Positions 17,013 to 27,800 of a stretch of 64,000 bases of DNA are shown piece after piece. The stretch spans positions 62,001 through 126,000 of the forward strand of contig JAGCWA010000028.1 in assembly GCA_017962085.1 (NCBI GenBank). Direction: 5' to 3'. A program made the translations under genes and the position numbers. Every line of letters starts with the position of its first letter. The stretch's first letter is position 1. Source of the stretch: Paludibacteraceae bacterium. Lineage in GTDB: Bacteria > Bacteroidota > Bacteroidia > Bacteroidales > Paludibacteraceae. The notes beneath the pieces are model-generated. The model saw nothing but the letters and a program-made list of their open reading frames with translations, did no database searches and was not told where the DNA came from.

Positions 17013-17822
17013 ATGACAGCAACTTACAATAAAAACACACCCCAAGTGATGGGGATAATAAATATTACGCCGGATTCCTTCTTCAAGGATAGCCGATGTG
17101 AAACCAAAGATGCCATCCTGTCAAAAATCGAACAATTCATCAAGGAGGGCGCCACCATTTTCGACATCGGAGCCTGCTCCACCCGTCCGGGAAGCGCCCC
17201 GGTCGACGAAAAAGAGGAAATATCCAGAATGAGGAAGGCATTAGAAACCATCAGGAGCGCATACCCGGACATCTGCCTCTCCATAGACACCTTCCGGGCC
17301 AGCGTCGCCCGCATGTCGGTGGAAGAATTCGGAGCGCAAATCATCAACGACGTATATGGAAGCGACCCAAAGATGGCGGAGACCGTGGTCAAATTGGACT
17401 GCTCCTATGTATTTACACATTCCCTTGAAGTGGATTCCTCCTCTCCGGAGGAACTAATCAGAAAAATTTTCGCTTTCTTTGCAGAAGGAATCAAAGCACT
17501 GCAGGAGAAAGGCGCCCGCAAAATCATCATCGACCCCGGATTCGGTTTCGGAAAGACAATGGACCAAAACTTTGCACTGCTATCCCTACAGCAGGAGCTG
17601 AAGTCGCTGGGGTACCCTCTCTTAGTGGGCATTTCAAGAAAAAGGATGATCTGGCAGACGCTGGACATCACCCCCGAAGAGGCATTGAACGGAACCACAG
17701 TACTGAACACCTTGTCACTGATCGCAGGGGCAGACATTCTGCGGGTACATGACGTGAAAGAAGCGAAACAATGCGTCGACCTATATACGCGTTATTATAA
17801 TAACAAGGTACAAAATGATTAG
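17013..17822 (+). CDS. folP: Dihydropteroate synthase
   Basis: 269 residues. The TIM-barrel signatures are present: MGIINITPDSFF, EGATIFDIGACSTRPGS, INDVYGS, IIIDPGFGFGKT and VGISRKRMIW. The enzyme joins 6-hydroxymethyl-dihydropterin pyrophosphate with p-aminobenzoate in folate synthesis and is the sulfonamide target. The last eight bases overlap the cdaA start (ATGATTAG), so the two are translationally coupled. folP next to cdaA recurs in Bacteroidetes. Confidence 0.97.
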   Translation: MTATYNKNTPQVMGIINITPDSFFKDSRCETKDAILSKIEQFIKEGATIFDIGACSTRPGSAPVDEKEEISRMRKALETIRSAYPDICLSIDTFRASVARMSVEEFGAQIINDVYGSDPKMAETVVKLDCSYVFTHSLEVDSSSPEELIRKIFAFFAEGIKALQEKGARKIIIDPGFGFGKTMDQNFALLSLQQELKSLGYPLLVGISRKRMIWQTLDITPEEALNGTTVLNTLSLIAGADILRVHDVKEAKQCVDLYTRYYNNKVQND

Positions 17823-18597
17823 ACTGATCGATTACATAGACATTTTTTTAGTCACTTGTCTGCTCTACAAGACCTATAAGGTCCTGCGGGGAACGGTCGC
17901 CATGCGCATCTTCCTAGGCATACTCTTCTTCGTCATCGCATGGCTGGTCGTGAACTTTGTCTTCCAAATGCAACTGTTGGGAGGCATCATGAACCAGATC
18001 GTCAACGTGGGAGCCATCGCGCTCATCGTGCTTTTCCAGGATGAGATACGGCAGACGCTATCCCGAATCGGAACCGGGCGCGACAAAGTGTCATCGTTCA
18101 TCAACAAATTGTTCTCCGCCAACCCATCCCAACTGGTCGACGCTGAAGTAATGCAGATCATCATCGCCTGTAAGAACATGGCGAAAAGGCGGGTGGGCGC
18201 ACTCATCGTATTCGAGAAATCGAAAGACCTAAAAACCATCGAAGTGACGGGCGACATCATCAACGCGGAGATCAACGCCCGCCTCATCGAAAACATATTC
18301 TTCAAGAACTCGCCGCTACATGACGGGGCGATGATCATCTCCAAAAACAAGATAACAGCGGCAGGCTGTATTCTACCCGTCTCGCACAACTTCGACCTAC
18401 CCAAGGAGATCGGACTACGCCATAGGGCAGCAGTAGGCCTCTCCGAAAAAACCGATGCGATGGTCATCATCATCTCAGAAGAGACGGGAAGAATATCCTA
18501 CGCCCAAAACGGCAAACTCAAAATCAATATAACCCCTGAGGAGTTGGAATCTATCCTGACCAATAAAATGGAAGAGTATTATGATAATAGCAAATAA
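17815..18597 (+). CDS. cdaA: Diadenylate cyclase CdaA (c-di-AMP synthase)
   Basis: 260 residues. Three N-terminal membrane helices (about 5-75) and a DAC domain carrying both catalytic motifs: HDGAMII (DGA at 170-172) and [12 protein letters not shown] (RHR at 202-204). The enzyme makes c-di-AMP from two ATP; known targets in other phyla are K+ transport and osmolyte balance. It overlaps folP by 8 nt at its start and the ABC ATPase gene by 17 nt at its end, a tight three-gene unit. The usual activator CdaR and the phosphodiesterase are not in the window. Confidence 0.96.
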   Translation: MIRLIDYIDIFLVTCLLYKTYKVLRGTVAMRIFLGILFFVIAWLVVNFVFQMQLLGGIMNQIVNVGAIALIVLFQDEIRQTLSRIGTGRDKVSSFINKLFSANPSQLVDAEVMQIIIACKNMAKRRVGALIVFEKSKDLKTIEVTGDIINAEINARLIENIFFKNSPLHDGAMIISKNKITAAGCILPVSHNFDLPKEIGLRHRAAVGLSEKTDAMVIIISEETGRISYAQNGKLKINITPEELESILTNKMEEYYDNSK

Positions 18598-19237
18598 CAT
18601 CACCAAATCATTCGGGCAATTCACCGCGCTGCGTGGTGTGAACCTATCCATCGAGAAGGGGGAATTCGTCTCCATCATCGGTGCGAGCGGCGCGGGCAAG
18701 ACCACACTGCTACAGATCCTAGGCACGCTGGACAAGCCCGACATGGGCGAGGTGACCATCAACGGAACAAATGTCTTCTCCCTATCGGATGACGAGCAAG
18801 CGGCTTTCCGCAACAAACACATCGGCTTCGTCTTCCAATTCCACCAACTCCTGCCGGAATTCACCGCCCTGGAGAACATCATGATCCCCGCCCTGATCGC
18901 AAAGAGAGAGAAATCCGAGGCGGAACGGGAGGCGAAGGAGCTGCTCGCCTTCATGAACCTGAGCGAAAGGGCCGACCATAAGCCAAGCGAGCTATCGGGA
19001 GGAGAGAAGCAGCGGGTCGCCGTGGCGCGCGCCCTCATCAACAAACCGGACGTCCTGCTCGCCGACGAACCGACAGGAAGCCTTGATTCAAAGAACAAAC
19101 AGGACATCCATCGATTGTTCTGCCAACTGCAAAAAGAGATGGGGCAGACGCTCGTCGTGGTCACGCATGACATGGAGATGGCCTCCGGCTCGGGAAGGAT
19201 CATCAACATGCAGGACGGAAGAATCATTGAGAATTAA
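18581..19237 (+). CDS. lolD: LolD-type ABC transporter ATPase
   Basis: 218 residues of MacB/LolD type: Walker A GASGAGKT (34-41), Q-loop [12 protein letters not shown], signature [15 protein letters not shown] and Walker [13 protein letters not shown], with the H-loop VVTHDMEMA. It would energise a FtsX-like permease such as the LolC/E-like protein at 4093-5319. MacB- or FtsE-type partners remain possible. Its start is inside the cdaA 3' end (17-nt overlap). The stop codon lies in a 14-bp tandem repeat. Confidence 0.88.
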   Translation: MIIANNITKSFGQFTALRGVNLSIEKGEFVSIIGASGAGKTTLLQILGTLDKPDMGEVTINGTNVFSLSDDEQAAFRNKHIGFVFQFHQLLPEFTALENIMIPALIAKREKSEAEREAKELLAFMNLSERADHKPSELSGGEKQRVAVARALINKPDVLLADEPTGSLDSKNKQDIHRLFCQLQKEMGQTLVVVTHDMEMASGSGRIINMQDGRIIEN

Positions 19238-19266
19238 GAGTTATGAATTAAGAGTTATGAATTAAG
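19231..19266. repeat. Period-7/14 tandem repeat at the lolD 3' end
   Basis: GAATTAAGAGTTAT is repeated twice and then begins a third time. The lolD stop TAA is inside the first unit. Similar heptad tracts occur at 21071-21103, 31346-31380 and 40351-40385. Confidence 0.8.
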
Positions 19267-19274
19267 TTTATGGG

Positions 19275-19306
19275 GTTGGCAAACTCAACAAAAAATAATA
19301 CCTTCG
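19275..19306 (+). promoter_or_regulatory. Promoter of yebC
   Basis: GTTG (19275-19278), a 20-nt spacer and TACCTTCG (19299-19306; one mismatch to TAnnTTTG), about 55 nt upstream of the yebC start. A second weak box, GACATTTG, lies about 10 nt further on. Confidence 0.5.
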
Positions 19307-19366
19307 CGTGACATTTGGTCACGAAAGACGGCAAGATAAAAACATACAATAACTAATAATAATAAA

Positions 19367-20098
19367 ATGGGAAGAGCTTTTGAATACCGTAAAGCAAGAA
19401 TTTTTGCGAGGAACGCCCGATTATCCAAGACGTTCACCCGCATCTCTAAGGAAATAACCATTAGCGTCAAGGCCAGCGGTGCGGATCCATCCTCCAACTC
19501 ACGTCTCCGCATGCTCCTGCAGAAAGCGAAAGCGGAGTGTATGCCGAAAGACAGCGTAGACCGCGCCATCAAGAAGGCGACCGACAAGGACGCCGCTGAT
19601 TTCAAGGAGATCATCTACGAGGGATATGGTCCTGGCGGAGTAGCAGTCTTGGCAGTGGCCGCGACAGATAACAATACACGCACCGTCTCCAACGTGCGCT
19701 CTTATTTCAACAAACACGGAGGTAGCCTCGGCACATCCGGCAGCCTCGCATTCCTCTTCGAGCACAAATGCGTGTTCAAAGTAGCGGAGAAAGAGGGAGC
19801 GGACCTCGAAGAACTGGAGTTGGAGTTGATCGACTTCGGGGTGGAAGAGGTATTCAAGGACGACGAGACCGGAGAAATCATCATCGAAGGTGCGTTCGAG
19901 AATAACTCTAAGATCCAATCCTACTTGGAGGACAATGGGTTCGAGATCAAGGACGTGGAATTCATCTACGCTCCTAACGACACGAAGGAGATCACCGCAG
20001 AACAGCGTGAGACCCTCAACAAGCTCCTCGACAAGTTGGACGAGGACGACGATATCTCCATCGTGTTCACCAACGTGAAAGAAGAGGACGAGGAATAA
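19367..20098 (+). CDS. yebC: YebC/PmpR-family protein
   Basis: 243 residues, full length. The family N-terminus is MGRAFEYRKARIFARN (other phyla have GHSKW...), followed by FTRISKEITISVKASGADPSSNSRLR, MPKDSVDRAIKKA and IYEGYGPGGVAV. YebC proteins bind DNA as regulators in some bacteria, and in others relieve ribosome stalling at polyproline, like mitochondrial TACO1. The C-terminus is acidic. It has its own promoter and a strong terminator, so it is monocistronic. Confidence 0.95.
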   Translation: MGRAFEYRKARIFARNARLSKTFTRISKEITISVKASGADPSSNSRLRMLLQKAKAECMPKDSVDRAIKKATDKDAADFKEIIYEGYGPGGVAVLAVAATDNNTRTVSNVRSYFNKHGGSLGTSGSLAFLFEHKCVFKVAEKEGADLEELELELIDFGVEEVFKDDETGEIIIEGAFENNSKIQSYLEDNGFEIKDVEFIYAPNDTKEITAEQRETLNKLLDKLDEDDDISIVFTNVKEEDEE

Positions 20099-20132
20099 TA
20101 TCCGCCCCCTCACGACAAACAATGACTATACA

Positions 20133-20170
20133 AGCGACGGAGCTTTGCGGTTCCGTCGCTATTTTTTTTA
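20133..20170 (+). terminator. Intrinsic terminator of yebC
   Basis: A 9-bp stem (20133-20141/20152-20160) is followed by ATTTTTTTTAG. Confidence 0.92.
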
Positions 20171-20446
20171 GGGATTCCGGCATATTCCACACCTGCGCAC
20201 CACGGGGAGGCGAACTCACAGCACCCAATAACATGGGCAAAAAAGACATAATAAACAAGAAGAAACAACACCCAAAGGAGTATAACAATCTTTTTTCTCA
20301 AAAAAATTTAAACGAATCTAAAAAAAATAGAATATAAAAAATTGTGATTCCAATTTTTTGTTATATTTGCACTGTCAAACCTGCAAAGGCGGGTTTCGTG
20401 TTATATGATCGAATTTTATTGTTTAACTTTTTAATTTATTTACAAA
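20171..20446. other. Intergenic region with unexplained GC-rich block, promoter and leader hairpin
   Basis: The first part (20171-20245) is GC-rich, with CACCTGCGCACC and GGGGAGGCG, unlike the AT-rich remainder, and contains nothing I can name. TATATTTG (20362-20369), with ATTG at 20341-20344 (17 nt apart), is the likely promoter of the lipoprotein gene. Its leader holds AACCTGC/GCGGGTT (20379-20385/20390-20396), a 7-bp hairpin with one G-U pair. Confidence 0.5.
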
Positions 20447-20905
20447 ATGAAAAAGATTTTTAATTTGGCAGTGATTTTCGCAGCTTTGACTGCTGCTTTC
20501 ACTTTCGCATCTTGCGGTGACGACGATGACAAGGCAGACGAGAACTCTACTTTCACTTCCATGCAAGTTTCTACTGGTGAGAAGTATTCTTTCTCTAACA
20601 AACAAAACGCAGTTTCTGGTTGGATCAAGGTTACTGCAGCTTCTGCAGGTTCTGTAACTTTCGAGCTCACTTGCGACGGAACAGATCAAAAGAACGAGGA
20701 GATCACTCTTTCTGACGCTGGTACTTCTTACTTGATCCTCAGCGAGGGTAAACTCGTTACTTCTTTCCAAGCTAACGCAGTAGAGAACGCTGACAAGGTT
20801 ATCATCGCTTTGATGGCAGGAACTCAAAAGTTGGGTGACGGAAACGTTAACACTCCGATCAAGAACACTGGCAAGGCTGGTGAGACTTTGTTCGGCAAGA
20901 AATAA
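20447..20905 (+). CDS. Small abundant lipoprotein, probably surface-exposed
   Basis: 152 residues with a lipobox (FTFASC, Cys24) followed at once by GDDDDKADE. A run of acidic residues just after the lipid Cys is the lipoprotein export signal described for surface lipoproteins of Capnocytophaga and Bacteroides, so export to the cell surface is inferred. The mature part is beta-rich, in the style of immunoglobulin-like folds, with no domain I can name. Codons are strongly skewed to T-ending forms (GCT, TCT, ACT, GTT), unlike neighbouring housekeeping genes, and it has its own promoter, leader hairpin and UUCG terminator; all fit a highly expressed monocistronic gene. Confidence 0.85.
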   Translation: MKKIFNLAVIFAALTAAFTFASCGDDDDKADENSTFTSMQVSTGEKYSFSNKQNAVSGWIKVTAASAGSVTFELTCDGTDQKNEEITLSDAGTSYLILSEGKLVTSFQANAVENADKVIIALMAGTQKLGDGNVNTPIKNTGKAGETLFGKK

Positions 20906-20928
20906 TCACTGCTGAATTAAGCAAATCA

Positions 20929-20957
20929 AAAAGCGGGCTTCGGTCCGCTTTTTTTGT
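20929..20957 (+). terminator. UUCG-tetraloop terminator
   Basis: AAGCGGGC (20931-20938), TTCG, GTCCGCTT (20943-20950), one G-U pair, then TTTTTG. The C(UUCG)G tetraloop gives an unusually stable hairpin. Confidence 0.93.
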
Positions 20958-21070
20958 GCCTTATATGATCATCGTCTCTACAATTTATCATTCCAGGGAC
21001 GCAAAACAAACAATCCCCCTCTGCCCCCATCTAAACGGAAAAGCCTTGCACACCCAATTTTCCAAACATT

Positions 21071-21103
21071 TAATTCTTACCCTTAACTCTTAATCCTTAA
21101 TTT
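21071..21103. repeat. Degenerate heptad tract
   Basis: ATTCTTA, CCCTTAA, CTCTTAA and TCCTTAA follow each other with exact 7-bp phase. This is the same family as the tracts at 19231, 31346 and 40351, in the inverse orientation to the flanking plus-strand genes. Confidence 0.65.
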
Positions 21104-21151
21104 ACACTTTCCCCTCCAATAGCCCACCAAATAAAACTTCCACACGCCCAA

Positions 21152-21184
21152 ATTGCTTTTTTTAGAATTATTTCATTAATTTTG
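21152..21184 (+). promoter_or_regulatory. Promoter of ruvA-sprA
   Basis: ATTG (21152-21155), a 21-nt spacer and TAATTTTG (21177-21184), an exact TAnnTTTG. Predicted leader is about 20 nt. Confidence 0.6.
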
Positions 21185-21211
21185 CAAACTAAAATATAAC
21201 TTAGAGATAGA

Positions 21212-21790
21212 ATGTACGAATATATCAAAGGCAGAGTCGAGGAACTGAGTCCCGCCATGGCCATCATAGAGGCCAATCAGGTCGGGTACGCGGTGAACAT
21301 CTCGCTGAACACCTATGCGGCGCTGGAGGGCAAGGCGGAGGCTAAGCTCTACATCCATGAGGCCATACGCGAGGACGCCTTCACGCTCTACGGTTTCGCA
21401 GAAAAAGCGGAACGAGACCTCTTCCTTCTGCTCATATCCGTATCAGGCGTTGGCGCCAACACCGCCAGGATGATACTATCCTCCTTCTCTGTACCCGAAT
21501 TGGAGGCCATCATCAGCGGAGAGAACGTCAGCCAACTCAAGGCGGTAAAAGGCATCGGACTGAAAACCGCCCAGAGAATCATCGTTGACCTGAAAGACAA
21601 AGTGGGGAAAGAAACGTCTCCGTTGGGCGCACAGATACAGACGAACAACAACAGAGAAGAGGCGCTCACCGCTTTGGTCTTGTTAGGGTTCAACAGAAGT
21701 GCTTCCGCGAAGGTGGTCGACAAAATCATTGCAAGCGACCCGACAATTTCGCTAGAAAAAATCATCAAGGACGCACTAAAACAGCTTTGA
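21212..21790 (+). CDS. ruvA: Holliday junction helicase subunit RuvA
   Basis: 192 residues: an N-terminal OB fold (MYEYIKGRVEELSPAMAIIE, GVGYAV-like NQVGYAV, LYGFAEKAERDLF), the two helix-hairpin-helix motifs (SVSGVGANTARMIL and AVKGIGLKTAQRIIVDLKDK) and the C-terminal domain that contacts RuvB. It binds four-way junctions and guides branch migration. It is immediately upstream of sprA, as is also recorded in flavobacteria. Confidence 0.97.
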   Translation: MYEYIKGRVEELSPAMAIIEANQVGYAVNISLNTYAALEGKAEAKLYIHEAIREDAFTLYGFAEKAERDLFLLLISVSGVGANTARMILSSFSVPELEAIISGENVSQLKAVKGIGLKTAQRIIVDLKDKVGKETSPLGAQIQTNNNREEALTALVLLGFNRSASAKVVDKIIASDPTISLEKIIKDALKQL

Positions 21791-21822
21791 CTTCGTTTCC
21801 TAATCAGAAAGAAAGACAGACA

Positions 21823-24800
21823 TTGAAGAAATTAAATAGACATAATATATTCATAGCCGCGTCGCTTTGTGGAATACTTGCCTTCTCGGCATTCGCACAA
21901 GGGGATGGGAATGTTTCCCTCCCGAAACCATCCGACAGAAAGCCAACCCTTGCCGACCCGCAAGAGGACACGACCAGCTTGCGCTATCCCCTCAAGAAGC
22001 AGGAGATGGTCACCTATGACGACTTCACCCAGAAATCCTCCATGGACCTCGCCAATCCGAGCAACATGAGCACAGACGTAGACTACGACCCGGAGAGCGG
22101 GTTCTACATCTACCGAACAAAAATAGGCGAGATGGAGGTGTCGACACCATTCGTACTCAGCGAAGACGAATACAGGGCGCATGCGTTGAAGGAGTCCATG
22201 AACAACTATTGGGCAGAAAAAGCTAAAACCAACACGGAGGGTGGCAACAAGTTCACCCCAGGCGAGATACAAATCGGTTTAGGCAAGCAGGGAGAGAAGA
22301 TATTCGGTCCGGGTGGTGTGCAACTGAAGACACAAGGGTCTGTCGAACTGCCATTCGGTTTCACCATCACAAAGAGAAAGAACCCGGCCATCTCCGAGCG
22401 TAACAGAAAAAACACGACGTTCGACTTCGATTGTAAGATTCAATTGTCAGCCACTGGAAATGTGGGAGATAAGATCAATTTCAACATCAACTACAACACC
22501 GAAGCTACCTTTAACGCAGACCAACGACTCATCAACCTGGGTTACAAGGGAGAAGAGGATGACATACTCCAATTAGTCGAGGCTGGTAACGTCAAACTAC
22601 CGCTCTCCTCATCACTTATCACGGGAAGCACAGACCTGTTCGGATTCCGTACAGACCTGCAATTCGGCAAACTGAAGGTATCCGCTGTCGTATCCCAACA
22701 ACAATCTGAGCGAAAGAACATCTCAACTCAAGGGGCGCAAACCACTGATTTTGAGATTAGGGCCACGCAATACGAGGAGAATAGGCACTTCTTCCTCTCC
22801 ACCTACTTCTACGACCACTATGATGAGTGGGCGAAGAACGCGCCTAATCCGCAGTCAGGAATCGTCATCAACAAAGTGGAAATCTGGACAACGAACTCTT
22901 CCAACTCATCGTCCAACAACACCACGATGCGAAACATAATCGCGCTACGCGACCTTGCGGAGACATACGATGGCGAAGGTCAATCGGAATCATGGCCTAG
23001 CAACGCCAACGGAAACCTCTACAGCACCATCAGCACCAACAAGGCATTACGAGACATACAAACCGCCTCCAACGAGATGTCCAACCTCGTCATCGACGGT
23101 CAAGACTACCAATCGGCAAAAGAATACGAAATACTCAACAACGCCAAGTTGTTGCGGGAGTCAGAGTATACGCTCAACTCTGAATTGGGATACGTATCCC
23201 TGAAGAGCAGCGTCTCATCGGACAACATCGTCGCCGTGGCATACGAATACACGCAAGGAGGAAAGACTTACAAGGTCGGAGAGTTGACCACAAGCACAAC
23301 CGACACGGCAAGCACATCGACAAAAAACTTGTTCGTGAAGTTGATAAAGGGTTCCATACCTGCACCTAACAACAAGCGGCTATGGAATCTCGCCATGAAG
23401 AACATCTACTCATTAGGTGCCTATAACATACAGGAAGACAACTTCAAGGTGGAGGTCAAATATTACTATCAAAGCGATTCGACTACCCAATATCTGAACT
23501 ATATACCGGCGTTGGGTAACAAAAACCTGTTGCGCGTCTTGAACATGGACCGACTGAACAAACGGTTGAACGCAATGCCGGACGGCTATTTCGACTTCAT
23601 CAGAGGCTATACGGTAGACCCGACGACAGGAAGGATCATATTCCTCTCCACCCGTCCGTTCGACAAGGGCATCAGAGCCGGATACAACAATATGGCGGGC
23701 GTGGATAAATTCACCTATCCTGAGTTGTATGACTCCACCCTCACAGTGGCAAAAGAGTATACGGAGAAAGACAAATACCTCATAACAGGTAAATACAGCT
23801 CATCTTCCGGATCGGAAATCAGACTCGGTGCCACCAACGTGGCAAGAGGTTCCGTGAGAGTCACCGCCGGCGGAAGAACGTTGGTGGAGGGCACAGGATA
23901 CACGGTGGACTATAACCTGGGTATCGTAAAGATCCTGGATGAGATAGCGCTTTCGTCCAACTCCCCAATCAATGTCTCCCTTGAAAGCGAGTCCTTCTTC
24001 AACACACAAAGGAAATCACTCATAGGAACGAACATGGAGTATGAGTTCTCCGACAAATTCAGTTTGGGAGGAACATTGCTCCACCTGTCCGAGAAACCGC
24101 TGACCCAAAAAATCGGCATGGGCAACGAGCCAATCTCCAACACGATATGGGGAATGAACGGAACATTCAAGTCCGATTGGCAATGGTTGACTTCAGTCAT
24201 CGACAAGATACCATTGGTGGATGCGAAGGCACCTTCTTCCGTTGCCCTTTCAGGGGAATTCGCACAGATGATCCCTGGCCACAGCAAGGCCGTCAACCAA
24301 GAGGATGAGGGAACATCATACATAGACGACTTCGAAGGAACCGAGTCGTCCATCAATATCAAACACCCTACATCATGGGTTTTAGCAAGTACGCCAAAAA
24401 TTACCAGCGGACCACTCAAAGACAAACACTTCATCAGGGAGAGTGATAGCTACTGGGGGCAACAGCTCAGCGCGACAGACCTCACGAACGTGGGATATGG
24501 ACTGAACAGGGCACATCTGGCATGGTACTATATCGACCAAATATTCACCAGATCAAGCTCCAACACGCCTGACCACATCAAGAAGGACAAGGAGCAACTC
24601 TCCAACCACTATGTTCGTCAAGTGGACGAGAGAGAAATATACCAAGACAAAGATCCAATCGTCGGAGAGTCCACAACCATGCAAACCCTCCACCTGCACT
24701 ACTATCCGAAAGAGAGAGGTCAATACAACCTGGATATCTCAGGAATGGGTCCAGACGGTTACCTGACTAATCCAGAAGACCGCTGGGGAGGTGTCATGCG

Positions 24801-27800
24801 CAAATTGGACAACACCAACTTCGAAACATCAAACGTGGAATATCTCGAATTCTGGTTGATGGACCCATTCGTCTATTCAGACATGAACACAACATCAGGT
24901 CTATTGGTCTTCAACTTGGGTAATGTGTCGGAGGATATCCTAAAAGATGGTCGGAAAGCGTTCGAGAACGGATTACCTACCTCCAACAACAACGCCGCTG
25001 TCGACACCACCATTTGGGGACGCGTGCCAAGGCTGACAACGTTGACGAACTCCTTCGACAACGCCAACCTCAACCAACAAGACCTTGGATTGGACGGATT
25101 GTCCAACGAAGAGGAATTGCGCTTCGCCAGCTCCTACTCCAAATACTACAGGGAGATAAACGCTAAAGTGAGTGCGACAACCAAACAGAGATGGAACAAA
25201 GCGCCATTCTCCCCTCTCAACGACCCAGCGGGTGATAACTACCACTACTACAGAGGATCGGACTATGACGACATTGAAGCAAGCATCTTTGACAGATACA
25301 AATACTACAACGGAACAGACGGCAACTCGACGGCCAGCGACGATAAGTTCACCTCCTCCGCCACAACATCGCCTGATGCGGAAGACCTGAACGGAGATAA
25401 CACGCTAAACGAATCGGAGCAGTACTTCGAGTATATCGTGAACATAGACAAGTCCATCTTCCAAAACGAGGCAGAATGGGAGGAGAACTATATCACCAAC
25501 ATGGTGGAATCGCCAGTGGAGCTGAAAAACGGCGACAAGGAGAACATCAAATGGTATCAATTCAGAATACCGATCAAGACTCCTAAAAAGCGTGCAGAGG
25601 GAGGAATATCCGACTTCCGTTCCATCCGTTACATCCGTATGTACATGACCGGCTTCCAAGAGGAGGAGCACCTGCGTTTCGGAGAATTCCAACTGGTGCG
25701 CACCGATTGGCGCATTTACGAGAAAAACGACAGGCTAGTGGACAATAGCATATACGCGAAGTTACGCGGAACAGGAAAGATTGACATCTCCTCCGTATGC
25801 TACGAAAAAGACCAAAGGAAGAAACCTGTAGGATACAAACTACCTCCAGGCATCAAGCAAACCATCGACCCTAGCCAAAGCCAAATCAGGGAAGAGAACG
25901 AGCAATCAATGGTTTTGCGTATAGACAGCCTCGAGCCTAACGACGTGCGGGCAGTATACAAGACCGCTGCGTTAGACACTCGTCAGTACAAACGCTTCAA
26001 GATGTTCGTACATGCGGAAGAGTATATCGACGGGGAGAACATACCAGACAATAGAATCTATGCGTTCGTACGCTTCGGATCAGACTTCACGGAGAACTAC
26101 TACGAGTACAAGATTCCATTGAAGATGACCCAAGCCGGAGCCATCGACGCCAACCAGATTTGGCCAAAAGAGAACAATTTCGACTTCTCGTTCGAGCAAC
26201 TGACCAACCTCAAACTGGAGAGGGACAGGAAGAAAGTGTCCGGCCAAGCGAAATACAACGAAGCATACACCAAGATGGACGGGCACAACACCATGGCGGT
26301 GATGGGTTCACCATCCTTTGGAGATATCACATCCATGATGATCGGTATCATCAACGAAGACAATGTATCGCACAATGCGGAGATATGGGTCAATGAGATG
26401 CGTATGTCAGGCTACAACGAGGAAGGCGGTTGGGCAGCCGTGGCCAACTTGGGCATCGTATTCTCCGACTTGGGATCGTTCTCATTGGGCGGACAAATCG
26501 AGACGGTAGGCTTCGGTAATATCGAGGATAACGTGATGGAAAGGAACCAGGACGACTTCTACGAGTACAACCTCGCGGCCGCCATCCAATTGGGTAAATT
26601 CTTCCCTGAGAAAGCGAAGGTCAACATGCCGTTCTCCTACACGCGCACACACCAACGCACCTCACCGAAATACGATCCGATGAACACGGACGTCGAACTG
26701 AAGAAGACACTCGACAACTACGATTCGGATGCGATAAAGGACTCCATCAAAGAGATGTCCCAAACCAACAAGATATACAAGAGCTATGCGCTCAACAATG
26801 TGCGTGTGGGCATAACAAGCAAGAAACCGATGCCGTACGACCCAGCCAACTTCTCATTCAGTTTGGGTTACAACAAATCGGAGGAGGTGAACCCTGAACT
26901 GGAATACGAAAACATCCAGAACTACAAAGGCATGTTCAACTACGTGTACTCCATCAACCCGAAACCGGTGGAGCCGTTCAAGAAGGTCAAGATATTCAAG
27001 TCCCCATATCTGAAGCTATTCAGGGATTTCAACTTCTACTACGTGCCTAAGAACATCGCGTTCGGTACCTCCATGACACGCTACTACGAGGAGGCTCAAA
27101 TGAGGAACTACATGCAGCCAATCGTCAAGGATACCACCTTCCAATACATGACGTTCGACAAGAACTGGCAATGGGACAGAACGTCTGATATCAAATGGGA
27201 CTTGACAAGGAACCTCAAGGTAAGTTTGTCCACCGCCACCAACTCCGAAATCGCCGAGATTATCAGGACGGAAGAAGAGGATGGCGAGAGACTGATCAAC
27301 ATACCGATCAACAAGCAATACTTGGACGACATCGGCTACTACGATTGGTACGACAAGTGGAAAGACACTGTATGGTACAGCATCAAGCACTTCGGAGAGC
27401 CAGTATCCTACGAGCAGAAATTCAACATCTCGTATAACATTCCAATCAACAAGCTTCCGCACTTGGATTGGATCACCTCCAATGCCTCATACTCCGCCTT
27501 CTACCAATGGGACAAGGGAACGGTCTTGGTATTGGGTGAAGCCCCTGTGACGGGTAATATCATAGAGAACCAGAGGAACTGGAACGGAGACGTGCGCTTC
27601 AATTTCGAAACGTTATACAACAAATTCCCTCGTCTGAAGGAAATCAACAAGAAATTCAGCAAAACGCCTACGACCAACACCAAGAAGAAAGACTCCAAAG
27701 ACGAGAAGACAGCTGATAAGCCGAAGAGCTACGAAAGGAAGAACATGAGGCTGAAAGCTGGTAACAAAACACGTATCAGCCACAGATTGGGATCTCTCAA

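Larger units (their letters stand above)
20958..21211. other. Intergenic region upstream of ruvA
   Basis: No gene is seen. It contains the heptad repeat tract (21071-21103) and the ruvA promoter (21152-21184), both listed separately. Confidence 0.6.

Noticed and set aside
20110-20301. A 63-codon hydrophobic frame on the minus strand after yebC
   Set aside because: It spans the yebC terminator stem and has no promoter or ribosome site; kept only as part of the unexplained block.
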